Positions 26,704 through 34,905 of a stretch of 64,000 bases of DNA are shown piece by piece. Under the pieces are notes generated by a model, which was not told the origin of the DNA, ran no database searches, and was given only the letters and a program-made list of their open reading frames with translations. Source of the DNA: Gluconobacter sp. Gdi (lineage in GTDB: Bacteria; Pseudomonadota; Alphaproteobacteria; Acetobacterales; Acetobacteraceae); the NCBI RefSeq assembly GCF_014132155.1, contig NZ_BLJQ01000002.1:186001-250000 (forward strand), read 5' to 3'. Position 1 is the stretch's first letter. Each line of letters opens with the position of its first letter. The translations under genes and the position numbers were made by a program.

Positions 26704-27222
26704 TCATTTGAACCGGCAGGGCTGATCTGTGGTCGGCTGTTCATTAGTCTGAATGACCATGAGTGTCACAGCATCATCGCCGACATTTCCTGCAAAATGT
26801 CCGATGTGACCTTGTGAGTCCTTACGGCTCATTTGGTCTTCACCCAAAGAAACATCCCCTGGTCCCATCTCGACACGTGTTCCGTCCATTGCGGTAACGT
26901 ACCATGTGCCTTTGAGAGGAATGATCCACTGGACTTTCGGGTCAGGGTGCCAGCTTCCATCCCAGTGTGGAGGTTGCACGGTAGAAATGATCTGGGCCTG
27001 TCCGCTCTTGAGGCGGTCCTGCCATTGCGGGCCTGCTGGCTTGGACATGGTTTTCAGAATGTAATTGTGAAACGGACAGCGCGTCATATGGCTGACGCCA
27101 TTATGGTCCGTCCAGTTGTGCCAGTAATATGCTGTGGGAGGTGCAGGATCTGCAGCTTCAGCCGCGTGACAAAATGCGGTAACGCCAAGAGCAAAAGCGA
27201 ACAGCAGAGAGATAGGGCGCAT
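26704..27222 (-). CDS. Secreted cupin-fold protein
   Basis: The 172-residue protein has a Sec signal peptide (cleavage near AEA-AD, residue 23) and a single cupin barrel. Metal-binding-like histidines appear in PPHWDGSWHPDP, and the second cupin motif is GPGDVSLGEDQ. Two cysteines in the mature part could form a disulfide in the periplasm. The substrate is unknown. It starts 3 bp after the stop of the upstream VOC-protein gene and is surely cotranscribed with it. Confidence 0.8.
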   Translation of the reverse strand: MRPISLLFAFALGVTAFCHAAEAADPAPPTAYYWHNWTDHNGVSHMTRCPFHNYILKTMSKPAGPQWQDRLKSGQAQIISTVQPPHWDGSWHPDPKVQWIIPLKGTWYVTAMDGTRVEMGPGDVSLGEDQMSRKDSQGHIGHFAGNVGDDAVTLMVIQTNEQPTTDQPCRFK

Positions 27223-27225
27223 GGC

Positions 27226-27789
27226 TTATTGTTCCTCATGTCGTGCTGGGGGCTGATAGCGAGGCTTTGGGGCGATATCGTCAAAGCGGCTGCGTGAGGG
27301 CGTGGACAGAAGCTCGATAATCATGCCCCACGGCGCACGGCCGTAGCAGAACATGTTACTAGGGCCAGCTTCGAGAGAAGGCTGCCCCTGTGGCTCTGTC
27401 AGAAGTTCGCCACCCGCTTTGGTGAAGCGGGTGCAGGCCGCATGAATATCGTCAACATAGACGGCAAAGTGCTGTACGCCGAAGTCACAGGCGCGGACGG
27501 CCGGTCTCTGGTCTGGGCCATGAATTTCAAAGAGTTCGAGCCCAGGTCCATGCCCCAGAGACATCATACACATCTCCCAGACCACGCTGCCGGTTGGCAG
27601 CCCGAGTATCTTCTCTGTCTGCGGACCCTGTTGGGGGTGGGTGTGGGTAACGTTGCGGTATAGCGCAACAGCGCCTAGTGCGGCTTCGAGAAAGCGGATG
27701 GCAAGGTTGATGTCGGGTACGGTCACACCGACATGGTCGATACCTCGCGGAAGTCCTGAATGGTCTGCACTCACGGAGAGATCCTTCAT
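27226..27789 (-). CDS. VOC-superfamily (glyoxalase/dioxygenase-like) protein
   Basis: The 187-residue cytoplasmic protein has two beta-alpha-beta-beta-beta modules. The first has HVGVTVPDINLAIRFLE with a metal-ligand-like histidine, the second VQHFAVYVDDIHAAC. A closing MIIELLS supplies a likely metal-binding glutamate. Members include lactoylglutathione lyases and extradiol dioxygenases; the sequence does not settle which. It is followed after 3 bp by the secreted cupin gene, so the pair may process the same small molecule on either side of the inner membrane. Confidence 0.8.
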   Translation of the reverse strand: MKDLSVSADHSGLPRGIDHVGVTVPDINLAIRFLEAALGAVALYRNVTHTHPQQGPQTEKILGLPTGSVVWEMCMMSLGHGPGLELFEIHGPDQRPAVRACDFGVQHFAVYVDDIHAACTRFTKAGGELLTEPQGQPSLEAGPSNMFCYGRAPWGMIIELLSTPSRSRFDDIAPKPRYQPPARHEEQ

Positions 27790-27865
27790 GGTTATGAAGG
27801 TCTCAACCTGTGAGTTAAAGAACGGTTGCGGTCAGCCGTTCACATTAGTGACGAACTATGTCAGT

Positions 27866-30454
27866 TCAGGCGTCGTCGATCGGACGTTTCGGGAGGAGCG
27901 CCGGTACGAAGAAGAGTGTGCAGATCAGTGTGCAGCCCAAAGACATGAGAAGCAGACGGCCCATGCTCGCAGTGCCCGGATGAGCAGATGTTGCTAGCGA
28001 TCCAAACGCCGTTGCTGTTGTAAGGGCAGAAAATAGAACAGCGCGTGCGGTCGGAGAGGTCAGCGGTCCCTTGATGCCTTCGCGCCAGTTCATCACGAAA
28101 TAGATATTGAAAGACACGCCAACCCCGAGAAGCAGGGGAAGAGCAATGATGTTGGCGTAATTCAGTGTCTCTGGAACCGTGACAATCAGGATGACAGTCA
28201 GGAGAGCCGAGAGCAGTAGCGGTGCCATGACAAGCGCTGCATCCAGAATGCGGCGCAGCACCACCAGAAGAATGATGCCGATCATGATCAGAGCCGAAAT
28301 GGCGGCAATCGTGAAGGCATGGACGATGGTGTTCGCGCTTTCGGTGATCTCCATGGCCGGCCCACTGATATCCGGATTGACCGAACGCAACTGGGACACA
28401 AACCTATGCATCACGGGCGTCTCGGAAATCTGTCCTTTGGGATGGATCGTCAGGCGCTGGCGACCATCAGGAAGTGCGTAATCCTTCCGAATATCGTCGG
28501 GGATATTGTCGATCGTGATGGGCTTCGGCTGAAGCGCCGTGCGGAGCATGGAGAGCTGATCCGGCAAAAAGCGTGTCAGGGCATGGCTGGCATTGACCAG
28601 TGTTGCGTCAGGGGCTGTCGAGAGCGTGTTGAGAGCCTGGCGGATTTTTTCCAGCGGTGCGGGGAGCTGATCTTTGACGCTGTCCAGTTTAGCCGCCGCT
28701 GCAATGGCAGAGGCCCGAATGGCCGCGGCATCCGGCGCAGGTAATGGGTCCTGAACGGTAATTGTCGGGAGAAGGATGGAAGCCGTGTCCTCGATCATAG
28801 CCAGTTTGTCGGTCTGATCATCCGGGACAAGCGCCCCCAGCCACAACACATCATGGACGCTCGACAGCTTGGAGAAAGCCGCCGCGTTCTTTGCCGCATC
28901 CTCAACATTCGGCACCAGAAGTTGAGCAAAATATGGGGTGGTGAGGGGATTATCTTCCAGAAGATGAAGGGCATGCATGCCCTCCGTGTTCGGGTTCTTC
29001 GTGTGGAGAGGATCTGCATCGAACTTCAGCAACGGCATCAGGGCAACGCCCACGACCCCGAGAAGTGCGAAGACGCCCACGACCTTTCTGCGCTTGTGAC
29101 GCAGCATGTGATCGACGGGCGCCATGAACGTGAAGCCGGGCTCACCTTTCCCGAGCTTCGCCCGGAAGAGCGTCAGCAGGGCCGGGAGCAGTGTCATGGT
29201 GCACAGGAAGGCAATCAGCATCCCGAACCCTGCAATCAGGCCCAACTGAGCAACGCCGATGAAGCTTGTCGGGGTGAAGGCCAGAAAGCCCGCAGCGGTT
29301 GCAAGTGACGCGACCAGAATCTGTGCGCCACTCTCCTGTCCAGTGAGAACGAGGGCGTCATGCAGAGACGGCATGGAGCCATCTTCGTTGCGCTGTCCCC
29401 GGAAGCGGACGCTGTACTGGATGGCAAAATCCACTGCAATGCCCACGAACAGGATCGCGAACGCCACCGAGATGAGATTGAGTTCCTTCACGCTAAGCGC
29501 AGCAAAGCCGGTCGTCAGCAGAAGGCCTGCAATCAGAGTCAGCAGAATGGGAACAATGACGCGGATGGAATGCACGGCCAGAACCAGCCAGAGTGCGACC
29601 AGAACCAGCGAAATGACCAGACCGAACACCATGCCATGGGCAACGGTCGAGAACTCTTCGTCGTTGAGCTTGACCTCGCCAGTAATGCTGCCGGTGGCCT
29701 GACCGGACTTTACGAATTCAAGGCTGTCGATCGCCTTGCGCATCGCCGTTGTGGCGCCCTCTCCGGGTTGAAGGGAGCTATAATCCAGCTTGGGCTTTGT
29801 GACGACGAATTCGTAGCGGCTGCCAAGCTCGGCCAGACGACCGACAAGAAGATTCTGCCAGGACAGATCCTGAGGCTGACCAGCCGCGGCCTTGGTCAGA
29901 GAGTCCGCAAAGCCGTCCAGAGCGCCGTTGAAGCCACTAGGAATGCCTTGCCCGGCCTTGATACCGTCCCCAATCAGGCCAAGGGCACCGAACAGGCCGC
30001 GGGCTGAGGGATCTGCTGCCAGAGTTCCAAGAAAAGGCTGGGCTGAAACGATGGAATCCAGAAGGGGTTCGAGGTCCTTCTTATCCAGAAACAGGAAGCC
30101 GTGACTGTTATAAAACGGATTATCGCCCGGCAGGCTGACCATTTCGAAGTGCGCATGGTCTTTGCTGAGTTCGGCAGCAAGGGCGCGGGCCGTGGCGCGT
30201 CCCTGTTCGGGGATGCGGCTGTCGATGATGGCGACGAGCTGATTGTCATCCTGCGGGAAGAGACGGTTCATCTCATCCGTCCGCTGTTTCCAGGGCAGGG
30301 TGCTGGCAAACATCTTGCCAGTATCAGTTGTCACACTCAGGCGCATGATACTCAGTGCGACACATCCCGCACAGAGGAGCGCAAACAGAACCACCACCAG
30401 TGGCGCACGACGTGCACAGGCGGCATTTAGCCGGCCGATCAGATCCGAAAACAT
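27866..30454 (-). CDS. hpnN: HpnN-type RND/MMPL hopanoid transporter
   Basis: The 862-residue inner-membrane protein has the RND layout: one N-terminal helix, a large periplasmic domain, five helices, then a repeat. It best fits HpnN, which moves hopanoids to the outer membrane in alphaproteobacteria. The early periplasmic stretch LSVTTDTGKMFAS and the helix-4-like FVGIAVDFAIQYSVRFRGQR support this. A matching C-terminal helix is LLLGVGVSFNIYFVMNWREG. Length fits HpnN. I chose the ATG at 30454. No other hopanoid gene is next to it, so a generic MMPL transporter remains possible. Confidence 0.8.
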   Translation of the reverse strand: MFSDLIGRLNAACARRAPLVVVLFALLCAGCVALSIMRLSVTTDTGKMFASTLPWKQRTDEMNRLFPQDDNQLVAIIDSRIPEQGRATARALAAELSKDHAHFEMVSLPGDNPFYNSHGFLFLDKKDLEPLLDSIVSAQPFLGTLAADPSARGLFGALGLIGDGIKAGQGIPSGFNGALDGFADSLTKAAAGQPQDLSWQNLLVGRLAELGSRYEFVVTKPKLDYSSLQPGEGATTAMRKAIDSLEFVKSGQATGSITGEVKLNDEEFSTVAHGMVFGLVISLVLVALWLVLAVHSIRVIVPILLTLIAGLLLTTGFAALSVKELNLISVAFAILFVGIAVDFAIQYSVRFRGQRNEDGSMPSLHDALVLTGQESGAQILVASLATAAGFLAFTPTSFIGVAQLGLIAGFGMLIAFLCTMTLLPALLTLFRAKLGKGEPGFTFMAPVDHMLRHKRRKVVGVFALLGVVGVALMPLLKFDADPLHTKNPNTEGMHALHLLEDNPLTTPYFAQLLVPNVEDAAKNAAAFSKLSSVHDVLWLGALVPDDQTDKLAMIEDTASILLPTITVQDPLPAPDAAAIRASAIAAAAKLDSVKDQLPAPLEKIRQALNTLSTAPDATLVNASHALTRFLPDQLSMLRTALQPKPITIDNIPDDIRKDYALPDGRQRLTIHPKGQISETPVMHRFVSQLRSVNPDISGPAMEITESANTIVHAFTIAAISALIMIGIILLVVLRRILDAALVMAPLLLSALLTVILIVTVPETLNYANIIALPLLLGVGVSFNIYFVMNWREGIKGPLTSPTARAVLFSALTTATAFGSLATSAHPGTASMGRLLLMSLGCTLICTLFFVPALLPKRPIDDA

Positions 30455-30525
30455 GGGGCCTACCCTTAACAGAACGGGCAGAATTTCCCTACCCCAACCT
30501 GACATTTCCGCCATCATGGGGCACA

Positions 30526-31125
30526 ATGGAAGCCATGACGTGGACTCTCGATGGCTTGGCTGAACATGAAAGTGTAATCAAGGGCAGCACTTTCCTTGCG
30601 CGCGCGGCTCCTGTTGCAGATGAAGCCGCAGCACTGGCGTTCTTCGCCGAGGTTGCTGTCCCGGACGCGACTCATAATTGCTGGGCCTTCCGGACGGGTC
30701 AAAGATACCGTGCCAGCGATGATGGAGAGCCCTCCGGAACAGCAGGGCGCCCGATCCTTTCTGCGATTGAGGGGCAGGATTTCGACAATGTGATGGTTGT
30801 CGTCACACGGTGGTTCGGTGGTGTAAAGCTGGGAGCCGGTGGGCTTGTTCGGGCATATGGCGGTGCGGCTGCGGCCTGTCTGCGAGAGGCAGCCAAAATC
30901 GAGCGGATCGAAACTCTGCCCCTGCGGTTTCATTGTCCCTTCTCGGTTTACGCGCAGGTTGAAGCCAAACTGCCGGGGTGGCGGGCAGAAAAGACACTGT
31001 GTGACTTTGATGCAGAAGGTGCGTGGTTGACTGTCGCTGTGCCTGTTGACGAGGCAGACATGATCACGGAGTACCTGCGAGATCTGACACGTGGCCAGAT
31101 GGCCATCTCTCGCCCGGATCTATAA
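30526..31125 (+). CDS. YigZ/IMPACT family protein
   Basis: The 199-residue protein belongs to the UPF0029/IMPACT family, related to YigZ of E. coli. The conserved core is NCWAFRTGQRYRASDDGEPSG, then VVVTRWFGGVKLGAGGLVRAY. The family has a ribosomal-protein-S5-like fold and may touch RNA or the translation machinery; the exact role is not settled. The start may be 30526 or 30535. It diverges from hpnN across about 71 bp. Confidence 0.9.
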   Translation: MEAMTWTLDGLAEHESVIKGSTFLARAAPVADEAAALAFFAEVAVPDATHNCWAFRTGQRYRASDDGEPSGTAGRPILSAIEGQDFDNVMVVVTRWFGGVKLGAGGLVRAYGGAAAACLREAAKIERIETLPLRFHCPFSVYAQVEAKLPGWRAEKTLCDFDAEGAWLTVAVPVDEADMITEYLRDLTRGQMAISRPDL

Positions 31126-31227
31126 AAAACTAAATAAAAAAGTTATAAATAAAATCTCTCTTTACATACTGTGTAATATGAGGCTCACTCGTTTTCGTTG
31201 CCTCTTCATGTCAAATTGTGGTTCTCG

Positions 31228-32922
31228 ATGCTTCTTTCTGTCGTCTCTTTCCGTCATGAAAGAAGCCTCATTGCCGGAGTGCTTCTGTTGACGGCTAATC
31301 TGGGCCATCACGCAGGCGCCCAGACGGCTCCTATGAAAACCAGCCCGATTGAGTCTCCTCCCATTGAGGAGGAATGGATCAAGGTTCCTTCCACCGAGCG
31401 ACCGATCATTCAGGATTATCCTCATGCCGGCGTGGTCGGTCAGCCACGGCGAATCACTGCCAAGCAGAACCGTGCACCGAATGGTCATCAGGGGCCGTGG
31501 GGTGATTTCAACTACGGAAACGGTGAAGCCGCCGGGTTTGGCCCGGTTGGCCGCTATGGCGCGGCGGCTTGGGCGGAGGACTGGAGTTACCTGCGAGACA
31601 AGAGCAAGCGTACGGACTTTTTTGATCCGCTCAAATTTATTGCCCTGAACAATAGTCGCACGATCTGGCTGACCTTGTCGGGGGAATCGCGGTTACGAAA
31701 CTGGTATGAGGAAGCGCCATTTCTGGGGCGCAGTGGAAAAGCCCAGTCAGGCCGCTTCGGCATTCGGAACCTGATCGGGGCAGACTTGCATCTGGGTGAG
31801 CATGTCCGTCTTTTTGGGCAGCTCATCAATGCGGATGCAGGGGGCTGGAAGGGGTTTGGATATGGCTCGACATATCGCAAGAGGCTGGACCTGCAACAGG
31901 GCTTTGTTGAGCTGAAGGGCAAGGTTGCCGGAGCACATACAGGCTTTATGTTTGGACGCCAGCAGTTCCTCGATGCTCCGTCCTACATATTGTACAATCG
32001 CGAAACCCCAAACGTTCCTCTGTCCTGGAATGGTGGTCGGTTTTATGCTCTCTGGCCCCGGATCCGTGTGGACGCATATGATTTCGTTCAGACGAAAACA
32101 GACAGTCGTCTCATGTTCCACAATACCGAGGATTACGGAACGCGTCTTTATGGTGGAAACACCACGATGATCGTTCCAGCATTTTCCGTTGGAGGCGAAT
32201 GCGTGCATTCGTTTCTGGACCTGTTCTACATTCGGTACAGATACAGCAGCGGTCTCTCGGCGGTGCCAACAGCAGCACGTGTTCTTAAAGGAACATCCTC
32301 TCGGGGCAATCTGGGATTTCGCTGGTATGGAACATCCGCCTCCGTCGAATACTCGGTGGGAGCACTCTACCAGAACGGAACATTCCAATACGCCGGGACA
32401 GAGCGGAAAAGCAGCGTTCGTGCGTGGGCCGTCAACACGATCATAGGCTACAGACATACACCTTCTCCCTTGCATCCCTTCCTGGGTGTGCAGGCAGATA
32501 TTTATTCCGGTGGGTCAGATGGTCAGAATGGAACGGTGCACACTTACATGGCACCGTTTAATCCACAGACCAACTATCTGGATACGACAACCTATATTTC
32601 ACCGTCCAATCTGGTGAGCCTGTCTCCGGTTATCAGCATCACACCCTGGAAAGGATTTGCGTCCCTGCGTCTGAAGGCACCGTTTATGTGGCGGGAAAAC
32701 GCAAACGGGGCGATCTGGAGTTCATCCGGCCCATACACATTCGCTCATGCTTATCGGGGAGGATATGTGGGCGTCGTACCACAGGCATCGTTGACGCTTC
32801 AGCTGAACCATCATCTGACCTGGCAGATCTATGGAGCGCGGTTCATGGCATCACAGAGTTTGCGCAAAGCGGGGGCGCAAAGTGGCAGCTATGCGCAGTC
32901 AAACGTGACATTCAGGTTCTAG
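31228..32922 (+). CDS. Alginate-export-type outer-membrane porin
   Basis: The 564-residue protein is an outer-membrane beta-barrel of the alginate_exp (AlgE-like) family. It has a signal peptide (hydrophobic core SLIAGVLLLTANLG, cleavage near AGA-QT). The family stretch LSGESRLRNWYEEAPFLG begins the barrel, TGFMFGRQQFLDAPSYILYN follows, and the last residues are NVTFRF with a C-terminal phenylalanine. The true substrate may be an organic acid or oligosaccharide rather than alginate, as no alginate genes are nearby. The start is uncertain (ATG 31228 or TTG 31198). Confidence 0.83.
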   Translation: MLLSVVSFRHERSLIAGVLLLTANLGHHAGAQTAPMKTSPIESPPIEEEWIKVPSTERPIIQDYPHAGVVGQPRRITAKQNRAPNGHQGPWGDFNYGNGEAAGFGPVGRYGAAAWAEDWSYLRDKSKRTDFFDPLKFIALNNSRTIWLTLSGESRLRNWYEEAPFLGRSGKAQSGRFGIRNLIGADLHLGEHVRLFGQLINADAGGWKGFGYGSTYRKRLDLQQGFVELKGKVAGAHTGFMFGRQQFLDAPSYILYNRETPNVPLSWNGGRFYALWPRIRVDAYDFVQTKTDSRLMFHNTEDYGTRLYGGNTTMIVPAFSVGGECVHSFLDLFYIRYRYSSGLSAVPTAARVLKGTSSRGNLGFRWYGTSASVEYSVGALYQNGTFQYAGTERKSSVRAWAVNTIIGYRHTPSPLHPFLGVQADIYSGGSDGQNGTVHTYMAPFNPQTNYLDTTTYISPSNLVSLSPVISITPWKGFASLRLKAPFMWRENANGAIWSSSGPYTFAHAYRGGYVGVVPQASLTLQLNHHLTWQIYGARFMASQSLRKAGAQSGSYAQSNVTFRF

Positions 32923-32929
32923 AAAACTA

Positions 32930-34882
32930 TCAGTTCAGGACGGGTTCTGACCTGTCCTCTGGCAGTGGGGGTGGCTCGATCATCACGGGCGGAAGAATGT
33001 CTTCCAGACTGGCTTGGATAGCTTTCTCGGAAAAACGCTCTTTCAGCAGCTTCCTTGCGGCCGCTATCTGAGCCTTTGCCGCAGATGGCACCAGAAGAGC
33101 AGCTGTTTTTTCCGCAAAATCTTCCGCACTGTCAGCGATGGATTTTGTCCATAGCGGATTGGACGCATCGACCAACCCCTCTGCTGCAATGGGCGTCATG
33201 ACAATTGGCAGCCCAACAGACCACGCATCCAAAACTTTCCCCTTGATCCCTGCACCATAACGGAGTGGAGCGACACAGAGCGACACGTCAGACAAGGTCT
33301 CTTGAAGGTTGGACACGTGCCCCGTCACTTCTATGTCTTTGTCTGCAAGCATGTGAACTGCATGCGGCATGGCGCTGCCGATGAGGCGACAAACAAGATT
33401 GGGAATGCGTTTCTTAAGGCGCGGCAAAATATCCAGAATGAGCCATTTTGCAGCGTCTGTGTTTGGGGCATGGGCAAAGTGAGCGACAAACGCAATGACG
33501 GGCTTGTCCTGGTGTCGACGGGAACGGGTTTTGACGGGAACCGCCCAAGGGACAACATGGATATTGGCCGTAGGAACCATCCGCTCCAGTTGTTTGGCTT
33601 CGATCGAAGAATGCGTCAGAACGCTATCGGCCAGCCAGGCACACATGTTTTCCCGCACTTCAATTCGCATTGCTGTGCGCACAAGCTCTGGACGGCTTTC
33701 CACAGCGGCCTGACGACGCAGGCGAAGGGACGCCAGATCCGCAACACTCCAGAGCAGTGTGGCTGTTGGGGCAAAGGCGCGGCACAGGGCAGCATAGCTT
33801 TCAGCATTATTCAGGCGATGCAGGTAAACTACGTCTAACCCAGGTCCGAGCCGTTTGAGGGCCTCTTCAGGTCCCGTGAAAACCGGGGGCATAAGGCAGT
33901 CGATATTCATAACTGCCAGATGCGCCTGATCCTGCTCTGTGGGGGGCTGGCGGGAGGCTATGAAACAGCATCGGTAGCCCAATGCCTGCGTCGCTCGCAT
34001 GTGAGACAACAAAGCGACCGATCCTGCATCTCTTGTGGAGTCAGGAGCTCTGTCATCTATGAAAAGCGCACAGGGAGCAAAAGAGAGAGCGTCCTCATGG
34101 CGGCGGCTGGCTTTTTGAGCGAGAGTGCGAGCCTCGAGACTGGTAATGTTTGACGCGCTCTGGTGTCGAAGCGCATCTGCTGATTTTGTGAGAAAAGACA
34201 AGGCGTCACGTCTTGCCTGCGGTGTAATCAGGCCTTGGATCAGGGCGTTGAAATGCTTTTTGAAAGCATCATCCAGGTGATCTGCCCGTGGTAAGAAAAC
34301 GGGATCTCCGAAACGCTCCTGTCCATGCAGAAGCTGGATAGTATGGTCTTGCAACGGATCAAGCGCAGTGCTGAACACGTATTCGAAGCCGTATCGGCCG
34401 GACTGGAAACCAGCGTCCCGTAAATCCCGCCGGAATTGGTTCGCTGGAAAATGTGCGGTGGGAGCGCCATCAATGACCGCGGTCAGCCAGACTGTTCGAT
34501 CCAGATTCAGGTCATCTCGGACCCAGCCTGCAATACGTAGGCGGTCAGTAATATCTATGGAGCCGACAAGAGCACTGGGCAGAGGCTCAATATAAAAAGG
34601 GGAACCGTTCAGGGGGTAGTCATGCTTGCTGTCCCGAATTTCAATAATGCCTCCTTCATGAGGAGGACATTCAGGCCAGGACCAGTCAAACGCGCAATAT
34701 CCTGCTCTGGCGAAGTCGGCCAAATCAGTACGGAATATTTCAGCGGTCACCTCATCGAGGAGGCGGCCATTCTGAAAAAACCGCAGGCAGACAGGCTGAT
34801 CAGGCTCCTCCAGATCTAAAGCCCATCCGGCGATACGATTGCGATTGCAGACATCAATGTAACCTGCCAGAGGGTGCGGCAC
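32930..34882 (-). CDS. Glycosyltransferase (GT4-like) with two N-terminal repeat domains
   Basis: The 650-residue cytoplasmic protein ends in a GT-B, family-4-type donor domain, with FVAHFAHAPNTDAAKWL, the acidic/loop motif VAPLRYGAGIKGKVLDAWSV and an EGL closing motif. Its first ~210 residues hold two ~100-residue repeats, each opening with a G-x-ID...R-RIAGW pattern (GYIDVCNRNRIAGWALD and GSIDITDRLRIAGWVRD). It starts 23 bp after the Hint-domain protein stop, so the two are one operon. I infer it may glycosylate that secreted protein, or build a surface glycan used with it. Donor and acceptor are unknown. Confidence 0.83.
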   Translation of the reverse strand: MPHPLAGYIDVCNRNRIAGWALDLEEPDQPVCLRFFQNGRLLDEVTAEIFRTDLADFARAGYCAFDWSWPECPPHEGGIIEIRDSKHDYPLNGSPFYIEPLPSALVGSIDITDRLRIAGWVRDDLNLDRTVWLTAVIDGAPTAHFPANQFRRDLRDAGFQSGRYGFEYVFSTALDPLQDHTIQLLHGQERFGDPVFLPRADHLDDAFKKHFNALIQGLITPQARRDALSFLTKSADALRHQSASNITSLEARTLAQKASRRHEDALSFAPCALFIDDRAPDSTRDAGSVALLSHMRATQALGYRCCFIASRQPPTEQDQAHLAVMNIDCLMPPVFTGPEEALKRLGPGLDVVYLHRLNNAESYAALCRAFAPTATLLWSVADLASLRLRRQAAVESRPELVRTAMRIEVRENMCAWLADSVLTHSSIEAKQLERMVPTANIHVVPWAVPVKTRSRRHQDKPVIAFVAHFAHAPNTDAAKWLILDILPRLKKRIPNLVCRLIGSAMPHAVHMLADKDIEVTGHVSNLQETLSDVSLCVAPLRYGAGIKGKVLDAWSVGLPIVMTPIAAEGLVDASNPLWTKSIADSAEDFAEKTAALLVPSAAKAQIAAARKLLKERFSEKAIQASLEDILPPVMIEPPPLPEDRSEPVLN

Positions 34883-34905
34883 GGTAGCGAATTATCCTCG
34901 GAGTA

